Assembly (NCBI RefSeq): GCF_963675165.1
Contig: NC_087387.1
Span: forward strand, 4,738,990-4,802,989
DNA length: 64,000 nt
Direction: 5' to 3'
Source: Halichondria panicea
Taxonomy: Eukaryota > Porifera > Demospongiae > Suberitida > Halichondriidae
Positions 24,383 through 34,400 of this stretch are shown piece by piece. Position numbers and translations under genes: made by a program. How positions within the stretch are numbered: the stretch's first letter is position 1; each line of letters opens with the position of its first letter. Below the pieces are notes generated by a model, which did no database searches, was not told the DNA's origin, and saw only the letters and a program-made list of their open reading frames with translations.

Positions 24383-24963
24383 CAGAGGAGGTTGGAAGGA
24401 TGCTGAGACCACGTGCGAAAAGAGCAATTAAAGCTATAAAATATGTGCTGAGTTGGTGCTATTTTGTGTATAATATAGTCGTACACAGATATGTTATAAT
24501 AACATAAAACATCTCAAATAAAATACATCATTTGAAATTTAATGTAGAAATGACATAAATTTCTGTCATTTTAACACTAAAATACTATGATGCATCCCAT
24601 ATAACATAATTATGTGTTTTTGCGGTGTAGTTTAGTTGAACATAAGATATCAAGTGGTAGAAAGAAGCAGTAAAAGATCCATAGAATAACCTACAAGCCA
24701 GATCTTCTGTTCAATCCAGGAAGAGAAGCCTCATCTCCATTATCTAGTAGTTTGGCTAGGAGAAACCTTAGTAGATATTTAAATCGGAAGCTGGTGTATA
24801 GTGATCAATGTTGTACAGTTTGGAGAAGAAGTCAAACTGCTCATTTCCTTGATGGCCATGCGCAGTAGCTATCTCTGAAACTGCTGACTAGACACAAAAA
24901 TAGCGCCATAACTTTTAATTGTTCTTTTCACACGTGATCTCAACATCCTTCCAACCTCCTCTG
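24383..24963. repeat. MITE with CAGAGGAGGTTGG ends (unit B)
   Basis: Termini CAGAGGAGGTTGGAAGGATG and its complement, followed inward by 'cacgtg' and 'gcaattaaag', bracket 581 bp in the intron between the two Fz exons. The interior contains half of the TTATAATAACATAAAACATC palindrome. Copies: 35,420-36,009 (unit C), an eroded piece near 12,350 (unit A) and a relative at 47,774-48,187. Confidence 0.75.
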
Positions 24964-27348
24964 CTCTCAGAAGTATACATTTTCATTAGAAAAAGAGATT
25001 AGCACGTACGGACATAATTTACTCAAATTAGTATAGTTACCTGTTTATAATAGTAAATAGTAACAGGTGTAACACAGTCATATGTATGTTAGTGAGCCTG
25101 CTCAAAAACTTACTGATTTGGATTAGAGATAACTGAATCTGAATGGAGAAGAAATAAATGATTTAATAATTCAGAAAAATTAATTTTATTACTTTTTTGT
25201 TGAGGCGTAAGCAGATCAGTACATCTCTCGGAATCAATACGTGAGTCCACCCGGTCGAAATAATAGTAAGTACTGGCATTTTTGCAGTTAAACTCTGCTA
25301 ACAAGTTAAATAAAAGCTGAGCTTCTGGGAGAGCAGATGATAACAGAAACTCTTCTACAGACTCTAATATAGAGTTGCACTTCCCTTCTTCAACTAGACG
25401 ATTAAACGCCGAGCAACTATCACTGCAAACTGGCAGTAGAAGATCTGTAACATTGGTGCAAGGTGGTGTAGCTGCCAAGCATATTATGTGCTTGATTGCA
25501 GTTTCACAGTTAGGGTCGGGTGGGGGCACTCGTAAGAGAGAGAATGCAGTGGTGATACCAACTGAAGATATTAAAACATTACCAGGAAGCACCTGAGGGT
25601 ATCTGTCCAGGGTGTTTCTGGCTGTTAGACGGTAGCAGGCATGCTCCTCATCAAGTGGAGTACACCTGCAACGATATCGATTGTAAAACTTTATAAATAA
25701 GCATGCAGTTAAAATTTATTTTGGCAAATATCTAATATACAGGGTTGAATGTTTTATAAAAAGCATTTTATTCGTAGCTTACCTTAGCCCATTAAAAACA
25801 CACAATCATAATTATACTGAAAAGATCTGAGATGCTTTTGTACTTGTATATATCTAGTTGGCTAACTAGAGTAGCTAGCCAGAAGTTTAATAGCTAGCCA
25901 GAGCTCAGAGGAGGAATGCCTGCATGGGTGTCAATAGGGTGTTCAATGAAAGATCAAATATCTCAGTGTTTTGGGTTCTTAATTGCATGACTTTGCTGCA
26001 TATAGCAGCTAGCGCTTTTGTTGTTTATTTACCTGCTCGGAAAGCTTACTATACCTATAGATCTATCCAGTATACAGCAAGCCAGTATTATACATCAACA
26101 TTAATACCCTACTAGCCATCGATATAATTTGGTAGTACAAAACACTACTGTTGGTATGGATGTCAAATGGTTGCTAGGGTAGGACGGGTGTGATTGTACC
26201 TTTCAAAGAAAGAAGGTCGGATTGCAAGCTTATTTTGGATTCGTTCTAGCCGCCACTATAATTATAGTGGCAGCCTAATCAAATTGTAGTATCTTTCAAG
26301 TGGTTGGTGCATGTGCATGTGTACTATGCTGTGGTTTAGCCACGGCATCAAGTCAGTTAACACCCACTTGAGAATAATAATATTCATAGCAGTGTTAATA
26401 ATAGCAGAACAGATCCATGATAAACTTGCAACCCTATACCTCCTTTCTTAACGGAAGGTCGGGCTACACTCAACTATGCTCAGTAGGAAAACAAACTGAC
26501 CTCTGCACCTATTAAGAAGGTGTGTATAGCTTCCACCCTATATACTTCGAGGGAAAGAGATTATTGTTAGTTAACTAATAGGGAAGTATACCCAACGACA
26601 GAGGACAGTACGGCATCACTAGTTTATGCTGTGGACCTATACAATTCTCTAGATTATCTCCTGAAAGCCTGGGGAAGAATGACAAAAAGATGTGACAGTC
26701 TTTTTATAGTTTTGCTGTTCTTATAAATTTTTCATTCAATGTTGAATTCAGTTTCAGTTCACGCAAATGTCACAAAATTAATGGGTAACATAACTATAAT
26801 AATAACTCTATAGGTGAAATCCAGAGAGAGGTTTTTTTGCTGTTTTCAATCCAACCCTATACTATTAGCACTACGTATACTAATAATTGCTAGTTTGTTC
26901 ACACAACAGCTATTATAGCTATTTTCAGTTTTGTATGTTATGCAGTCATAAACAAACAGTCATAATTATGAAAAACAAACAAACAGTCCACAAAGTGTTT
27001 CAACACTAACCATGCAGATATGGGTTCCACTCAACGTCACATGTATATAGACACCGGCCGTCCATGGATGCATGTGATTTAGAAGCCCTTAGGCACTTGT
27101 AGTACCCTGCTCGGGATATACTAAAGCTGTGTCTTTGGGCTTCTAAATCCCTCTGACACCTCAAAAACAGTGTTTGAGTATTATAATTATAACAAAAACT
27201 TGCTTGCTAGACAATGCATGCATGCATCCGGATCTTTGCTCTTTTTATCTTTTTATTACAAATTTTGCAACCACAATGCATACATGCAAGTCAACTTACC
27301 ATTGCGCTGATACTTGGTTTATCCACAACCCTATATGAAATGATTAAA

Positions 27349-27481
27349 CACTAAAAAATGATGATTTTTGTGTGGTCTTCACGCAAGTGCATGGGTGACT
27401 ATATTGTGGCAAATATCAGCAAATTTACATTAGCCAAAGTCACACACTCAGCGTGAAAACCACACATCATTTTTTACAGTG
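27349..27481. repeat. MITE, AAAAAATGATG ends (unit B)
   Basis: Inverted ends 'cactaaaaaatgatg...tgtgtggt' and their complement. The same element is at 39,837-39,963 in unit C. Confidence 0.7.
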
Positions 27482-27575
27482 CGCATGCATGCATGCGGAA
27501 ATCAGAAGTCTATAATTACCCTGATCATAATTACAGTAAATCATGTCAGTTCTTGCTTGACCCATGTTATAGCTA

Positions 27576-27757
27576 CAGTGGAACCTCTCTATAACGGACA
27601 CCTTTGGGGAACAATGTTTTGGCCTTTATACAGAGGACTGGTGGCCTTTGTTGAGAGGTTGTTTTGTACACAAATTGTTCATTTGGGACCTGGGTGCCTG
27701 GCCGTTATATAGCAACTGGCCTTTATTTGGAGGTGGTTGTTAACAGAGGTTCCACTG
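27576..27757. repeat. MITE, CAGTGGAACCTC family, TA target duplication
   Basis: A compact 182-bp member: TA-CAGTGGAACCTCTCTATA ... GAGGTTCCACTG-TA. The clean TIRs and TA duplication point to a Tc1/mariner or pogo superfamily parent (inference from family rules). Confidence 0.8.
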
Positions 27758-27827
27758 TATATATCAAGCTATACAATATTGGTATATCTACACTATATAC
27801 AGTGCAACTATAATTATAGCTACTCAC

Positions 27828-27876
27828 CTCCAATAAGTAGGCTTGTACAAAGAACAAGACACTCATCAATGATCAT
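27828..27876 (-). other. Putative leader exon of RTK B
   Basis: Conserved block with ATG, hydrophobic run MIIDECLVLCTSLLIGG and GTGAGTA donor; identical in coding sequence to the unit C copy. Same phase problem as the other copies. Confidence 0.35.
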
Positions 27877-28233
27877 AGACATACTGTATAGACTTGCATT
27901 ACATCTCCCAATGAGTTGATTTGCCAGGTTTTCCGGCTAGATGTCTATATATACTGAGATCTATAGAGCTATAGTCTTTGCCATATATAGAGATATTATT
28001 ATCTAGATCAAAGAAGTTTACTTTGACAACAACTTGAAAGGGGATTTTACCTGATCAGTCTTAGAGCCTGCAAGTTTGGGCGTTGCCTGGTTTCAAGGCT
28101 GCATATATGTGTTGGTTGATGCATAGATGATATCATCTATGGTTGATGTGTCTATCAGGAAATATTTTCTCAGCACAAATGCTGAGCATGCATGCACCCA
28201 CCCATGGCCATGCATCAACCGTTCATTCAATTA

Positions 28234-28592
28234 GGCCACTGTTAGTTGCATACTTGTTTCAGATGAGAATACTAGCTCGACCCGATGAGGGAGCTGAGGG
28301 AGGCCTTCATTACTCATTATCCCATTATTTGATGACGTCATATCCTGTTTTTTTAACTGACGAAAATACACAAAAGGACGGAGTCTGAACAATAATTATA
28401 TATAATTTTTTTACGCACTGGCTTTTTGGTGCACAATGCAACTTGCAACATGGCACATGGTAAAAAAAATAATGCCAAAAAAATGACTTTGACCTCAAAT
28501 AATGGCTGACATCAGCAATAATGACTTAATTGAGGAGGTGAGCAAACGAGGAGGGAGGTTGATCTGAAACAAGTATGCAACTAACAGTGGCC
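28234..28592. repeat. MITE with TTA target duplication
   Basis: Ends GGCCACTGTTAGTTGCATAC and its complement, flanked on both sides by TTA. Unit C has the empty site with a single TTA ('ccattagagtgag', about 40,898). TTA duplication is typical of PIF/Harbinger elements. Confidence 0.85.
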
Positions 28593-28828
28593 TTAGAGTG
28601 AGTTAGTTTTATATTTATTGTTATCGTAACCATTTACTGTAACTATATAAATTATAGGGGTTGGAAGATTATGCTGGCATAATTTTGAGCATAACGGGCA
28701 CATTTTTTTAGTGAGAAAGCGTCGCCGCCCATAACAAGAATTATGACGAGAATAATAGGCAAGTTTTGGAAGTGCAGGTCACAGTATAATTATACATTAT
28801 GTTATAGATAGTACATGGGCATGAGGTA

Positions 28829-28918
28829 TCTATGTGTTATAGTGTCCCATATCACGAGGGCTTTGCCCGAGGGATGAGGGACACTATAACCATAGATACC
28901 GAATGCACATGTGCTAAC
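28829..28918. repeat. Short hairpin element
   Basis: Arms 'ggtatctatg..ttatagtgtccc' and complement around a 'gagggctttgcccgaggg' centre. Confidence 0.6.
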
Positions 28919-28937
28919 TGATTTAGATCCCACTTTT

Positions 28938-28974
28938 CATTGGCTGCCTCAGGCAAGAAGTGTATCTATAAAAG
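28938..28974 (+). promoter_or_regulatory. Candidate TATA promoter
   Basis: ATTGG (inverted CCAAT box, 28,939-28,943) is followed about 24 bp later by TATAAAAG (28,967-28,974), which is 34 bp upstream of an ATG. The spacing fits a polymerase II core promoter with a very short leader. Confidence 0.35.
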
Positions 28975-29007
28975 CAGCAAGCCTTAGCAACAGCTTTATT
29001 TTTGAAA

Positions 29008-29223
29008 ATGTCCTGTTTTGACAAGCTAGATGATTTCTGCTTCTCTGCTAAAAAACCTTTGCATTGGCCTTGCTTCAACATTGGAATGGACAACTATAGT
29101 GACTCCACCTTGTGCAGGAAGCACTCTGCAACAAATGAGCCCAGCCTCCTCTTTTCTCTGCACTCAAGCCCCACCCCCAGCTCAAGCTTCTCAGTAAACT
29201 GTTCTGATAGTACGGCTAGCTAG
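29008..29223 (+). CDS. Small hypothetical protein, unit B only
   Basis: A 71-codon frame beginning MSCFDKLDDFCFSAKKPLHW directly behind the TATA-like promoter; Ser-rich in its C-terminal third. I recognise no domain. Different frames stay open downstream to about 29,414 (for example VDKCYKLKRCFHACDNG), separated from the first by a GCTAGCTAGC duplication, so the original gene may have been longer. It is absent from units A and C. It could be a captured host fragment or a chance frame. Confidence 0.3.
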   Translation: MSCFDKLDDFCFSAKKPLHWPCFNIGMDNYSDSTLCRKHSATNEPSLLFSLHSSPTPSSSFSVNCSDSTAS

Positions 29224-29794
29224 CAAGGAACAGCTTGCAGCAATGCTACAGTGCATTATCGTTTCCAAAAAGACACAGGAGTCTCCTGTTTGAAACATGG
29301 CTGCAGGATAGAAACAGAAGTCAGGAGGACGAAGTTGACAAATGCTACAAGTTGAAGAGATGCTTTCATGCTTGTGACAATGGACCCAGAACTGTTATAA
29401 TCATTCGCTCTTAGTGTTCCTCGTAGAGACAAGAAAAGATACTGGTGAACCCTACCATCAACCCAGCAAACGCTATAGAAACTGGTAGTGAAAAAACTGA
29501 ACAGCCATAGCTAATTATCATGCAGCTAGCTACAGCTTTATTATCATTTCTGTGCATTCAAAAAAATTATACTTGTACTTTATACCCTCAAGCTTATAAT
29601 TCCCTGGGAAACTATGAGATTATGGCTCATAATTCCCTGCTAAACACACACAAGTGGGATCTAAGTTAATATAGAGTCATGTGACCATTTGTAGTTTATG
29701 CTATTTGTGTGACGACATGGCCAGCCATGGGGTCTATGTTGTGTTACGAGGAGGAATAATGGGTGATTTGAAAAGCTGAACATAAAAGAATATC

Positions 29795-29966
29795 ATGCAG
29801 TAAAAACAGATTCGTTATAATAACATAAAACATCTCAAATAAAATGCATCATTTGAAATTTAATGTAGAAATGACAGAAATTTATGTCATTTCTACATTA
29901 AATTTCAAATGATGCATTTTATTTGAGATGTTTTATGTTATTATAACGAATCTGTTTTTACTGCAT
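29795..29966. repeat. Near-perfect palindrome, ~86-bp arms
   Basis: Arms 'gcagtaaaaacagattcg...taatgtagaaatgaca' and their complement meet with almost no loop. Half-length, more diverged versions are inside the introns of B (24,487-24,590) and C (35,531-35,635). It marks the junction between units B and C. Confidence 0.9.
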
Positions 29967-30314
29967 GCATGCATGCATGATTAATATCTCGAGCACAAAA
30001 CACAGCACACAACAGCACACAACAGAACTGACACCATTCAATATTATGACTCTCAGTGTTATCTTGCTGACTTGAACTGATTCACGTAAAGGTTGGTAAA
30101 CATAATTATGTAGCCATGGACCTGTTATAGATAATAAGTGTTTGCATCAATCTCGGTTTGCTCATTCATACTTGACAAACTTTGCTGCAAAAATTGCATC
30201 AAAAAAAGGTGATCATGAAAGCATTTAAATTAATTGAGAAATGTAATAATATTATTGGTAGAGAATGTATACACAAAATTCTTTAGAAAGAAATTCACAA
30301 CATGCACATTGCAG
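29967..30314. other. Spacer between units B and C
   Basis: A short conserved spacer, with part matching 5,870-5,960 ('gcatcaatctcggtttgc'). No gene. Confidence 0.5.
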
Positions 30315-31156
30315 TTAATTGTTACTCGGTGTATCAGTGTTTTCAATAATGTAAGCCTGATTCTCCTCCCAGTACTCTTGCAGCTGTTTCACCAGCTGAC
30401 TGAATGGTGGTCTCTCCTCAGGCAGCACACTCCAACACTGCACCATCAGAAGATCATATCTAAACACAAGAGCAATCATGCACTTAAGTAGTAATTTTGA
30501 TGTTAATTGGCTTACAGCATTTTGGGACATATAGTGATGGTCTCTCCAATCTCTTGTTGTCAGTAGAGATGTGTTTGAGCATGTCCTGGTTCTGTATCCC
30601 TGGATACGGGCCTCGTCCCTAAGAGAACACCTCCCAACAAGTCACACCCAAATGACCACTAAGAATAGAAATGTAGCAACCACAGTGTAGCTGACAAGTT
30701 CACTAACTCACCACATCAGTTTTCTCGTTGCTAATGGCATCATGGAGTGTCTCTGGAATCTTGGCTCCCTGGTTGGCTCTGTAGTAGTCACTACTGTAGA
30801 TGTACCTGGCTAGACAAAAGTCACCAACCTTTATCACATGCAAGCTCTGTTTTCACCCTGCATGAGGTAAAGCACAAAAGCAACTATTAAATATCAGTTC
30901 ATATATAAAATCAAATAACTGTAGTTGTGTGTATCAGTATAATATCAAATCTGTAAATAGTTGATGGAAAGCGTATTAACATCTGAGGCACTGGCAAACA
31001 CTTGTACCTCAGTACTTATATTGATCACTTATACATGCATGCAGTTCCTTAATTGCTGCCAGATCTCTATGCACAAACTTTCTATCAGCAAGATATTCCG
31101 TGCCATTGGCTACGTCCATACACATGCGTACCATGCAGGATAGAAACATTTAGATC
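30315..31156 (-). pseudogene. Decayed second kinase tail behind gene C
   Basis: Relics: HRD exon 31156-31035 (two 4-bp insertions), activation-loop exon 30857-30712 (DFC, VKWMA missing), alpha-F exon 30658-30516 (2-bp plus 1-bp insertions) and C-terminal exon 30459-30315. The last exon stays open to its stop and keeps ERPPFSQLV and the TPSNN end. The 2-bp insertion, DFC and HRD-exon insertion are shared with the relic behind B. Confidence 0.8.
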
Positions 31157-31404
31157 CTATGCAGAGGGAATATGAACAATGCATTGGACAAAAATAACCT
31201 TTGTAGCTGCATTGTACCCATGTAATAAACTAAAAAAGCATTTACGTTATGTATATTGACAATTTCACACAATAATAATTTTTATGAGCAAAATTATTCT
31301 TATCGTGAGCATTAATGAGAAATATAAATTACAAGAGAGTTGCACTAACTAAAGCTACTTTATTAAAAGTAGAAATTCACAGCATTCTATGATTTATAAT
31401 CCAG

Positions 31405-34400
31405 TTAATTGTTACTCGGTGTCTCAGTGTTTTCAATAATGTAAGCGTGATTCTCCTCCCAGTGCTCTTGTAGCTGTTGAACCAGCTGACTGAACGGTGG
31501 TCTCTCCTCAGGCAGCAACCTCCAACACGGGGTCATCAGAAGTTCATATCTAAACAGAAGAGCAATCATAATTATATGTAGCTACTCAGTATGTCAATGG
31601 ACTTACAGCATTTTTGGACATAGTGACGGTCTCTCTAATCTCTTGTTTTCAGTGGAGATGTGTTTGAGAATATCCTGGTTTCGTATCCCTGGATACGGGC
31701 CTCGTCCCAAAGAGAACACCTCCCAACAAGTCACCCCAAATGACCACTAAGAATAGATAGCAACCACAGTGTAGCTGACAAGTTCACTAACTCACCACAT
31801 CGGTTTTCTCGTTGCTAATGGCATCATGGAGTGTCTCCGGAGCCATCCACTTGACTGGGATCTTGGCTCCCTCGTTGGCTCTGTAGTAGTCACTACTGTA
31901 GATGTCCCTGGCTAGGCCAAAGTCACCAACCTTCACAACTAGATTATTATCAACCCTGAGGTAGAGTAATAAAGGTAATTAAAAATAACCTCGTGCGTGC
32001 GCGGGGGCAGCAGAGGAAGAGTGATTGGTGTGTGTGTTTGTGTGGACACAAAAATGTTGTTTGACTAATAAACTAGATACTTTCATGCTTTTATAACTGC
32101 ATGCTAACGAGACAGTGCATGGCATGGTTGACAAGGCTACTTACAATTATAGTTAACACTAATTTTGTAGGTGATCTTCAAGGCAACAAAAACACTAATG
32201 ATGTTGCTTTATAGATTTTCGATTATTCCTGATTCACAATTCAATGTCATACAGCATAATAATATGATAATTTGGGCAAACAAGGCTGTTAAGCCACCAC
32301 ACGTGATTGGAGGTGGCCGATGTGTGAGGCCACGCCCCCGTGTGGGTAACATACAAGGCTGTGATACAGTAAGGATTAGCGGGCCAAAGAGAAATCCGTG
32401 GGATGCGATAGCAATACATGCCAGTGGCGTAGGAAGCAATTTCTCAATAGGGCTCTATAGTTTTTGAAAAAGTACGGCTATCTACATAGTGCAGCTTGAT
32501 AAGTCATATCTACTTAATATAGCCTAGAAAGATGGGGGGGGGGGGGTTCTAGCCTCTGGAGCCCCCAGGCCCTCTTTCACTTACATGCAGTTCCTTGCTG
32601 CTAGATCTCTATGAACAAACTTCTCTTCAGCAAGATATTCCATACCATTGGCTACCTCCATACACATGCGTACCAGGGTAGAAACATTTAGATCCTGTAC
32701 AGAGGGAATACAAGCGTAAATTATTACAAATTACGGAGTGGACAAAACAGGCTTTAGGAAACGTCAGCTTTGGAGGTATACAATGCATATCACACTACTT
32801 TATAGCTTGAGGAAGTAATTAAAGTTTTGGGGCTAGCTTCGAAAATTAAATCTGTAATTTGAAAGAACATTTATAAATATTTGCAGACAACCCACAAAAT
32901 CATTGTTGCCATGCAGAACACGAGTTACAGTTATTCCAGTTATCTATTCAACCCTTTTACCTCAGGTAGAATATCTACGTTGGTAACGTGAGTTCTCTTC
33001 TTCTTCAGAAAGTCCTTCAAACTTCCATTGGCCATAAATGGGAGGAGGATGTACGGTACTCCATCAGGAGTGTCAAAACACACTCCAGCTAGCCTAAGAA
33101 TGTTGGGGTGACTGAAATCCTTCATTAACAAACTCTCGGCAAAAAACGATTCTAATTGATCTTTCGATTTCAAATCTGTGTGGGAGAATAGAATTTACTT
33201 TGAAAAAAAAAATGCAACTCACTTTTGAATGTTTTGATGGCAATGTCTTCACATTTTGAGGCGATTGACCTCCTCATTTCTCCTCGAAAAACCTTGCCAA
33301 ATTCACCTATAAAATACAAACTAGCAATTGCTATATACATGCTTATTGCTCGATCACATTGATCAGACATTAAATATGAATTGATTGATCTATTGATAAT
33401 GATCCTCGAAATTATTACACAATAAAGCAACAGACCGAATAATGTTATACAATGCACTGTACACAAAAATTCACCATCTTCTTTAGTTTTTGCTCATAAG
33501 CTGTTGCATGCCCTCTCTCTTTTTATACACCCTTGTTATGCTACTCATGCCTCCATGCTGTTACTGCTAATACAACTCTCCCCTGCCCCACACATACACA
33601 TCACCCTGTAGATCTACTCACACACAGTCACCCACCTTGTCCAATCACCTCACCAACTGTTAGGGCAGTATATGGCACAAGAATGGAAGAGAATATCTTT
33701 TCATAAGATGATCTGTCAGCATCACTCAGTCGGATATCCTCAGTACCAGTGAAAAACAATTCATTTTCAACATTGTGAGCAGTGTGATGAGGACTAGCTG
33801 TTTAATATGATTCACTCAATGCCACAAATATTTACAAAATGTTACTCACAATGTTTTTGGTTGTATATCCTTTGGGAACCTCCTTGCTTCCTGAATAAAA
33901 TTGCTATTAACACATGTACAGTTACAATCATTACATTAATTATTCTATTCAAGAGCAATCATCTCCTAGAAGAGCAAAAATAAAAACTAGATTTATTTAC
34001 TTTGATACTTTGCCGCGTTGTGATCTCCTCCGAACAACCAGAACAAAGAAAAGCAGTCCAATCACGAGAATCAGGAATACACCACCCCCCACAATGGCTC
34101 CAGCTAGCACACTCTCAGCCACTATCTCGGAGATGGCAGTCTCGGCTGAAGGATGAGAGCACAAAAGTACATGCAGCATGGGATGATGTATACTAAACAA
34201 AATGGACGCACTTAGAATCATCATGTACAGTACTAGCCTCGTTCCCAGGCCGATCCGTCTCCAATTGAACGCTAGGTCGACTCCTAGGCCTGGTATTGAT
34301 TTCATCTGGGCGTGGTTGGAATTCGCTCAAACGAGCGAATTCCTAAGCGATTTTAGTGTTTATATTAGCAAGATAGCTAGCTACATGTGACTGGACAAGG

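Larger units (their letters stand above)
20365..25665 (-). pseudogene. Receptor tyrosine kinase B, frameshifted in catalytic-loop exon
   Basis: Exon plan as in A: 25665-25193, 25138-25114 (or one exon 25665-25114), 24179-23779, 23107-22957, 22852-22812, 22759-22598, 22266-22183, 22133-21919, 21654-21543, 20915-20756, 20706-20567, 20509-20365. Two 10-Cys Fz-like domains precede a membrane span with an RRRSQR stop-transfer tail. The N-lobe has GQGEFGKV and the IAIK lysine; the C-lobe exons carry [15 protein letters not shown] and VKWMAPE. The catalytic-loop exon is 112 bp against 110 bp in A and C because of an extra TA near 21,621. That shift produces a TAG before HRD. If genuine, the product would be a truncated receptor with no catalytic lobe; a consensus error cannot be excluded. 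All other splice phases agree. Confidence 0.78.
25666..27827. other. 5' flank of RTK gene B
   Basis: No gene found. The sequence is closely shared with the flank of C. It includes repeats at 27,060-27,180, 27,349 and 27,576. A conserved stretch at 26,440-26,520 looks exon-like at first but carries uncompensated indels between units. Confidence 0.55.

Noticed and set aside
26440-26530. Exon-like conserved block upstream of B and C with acceptor and donor look-alikes
   Set aside because: Compared with 37,555-37,650 it has 2-bp indels that break any frame; probably non-coding flank.
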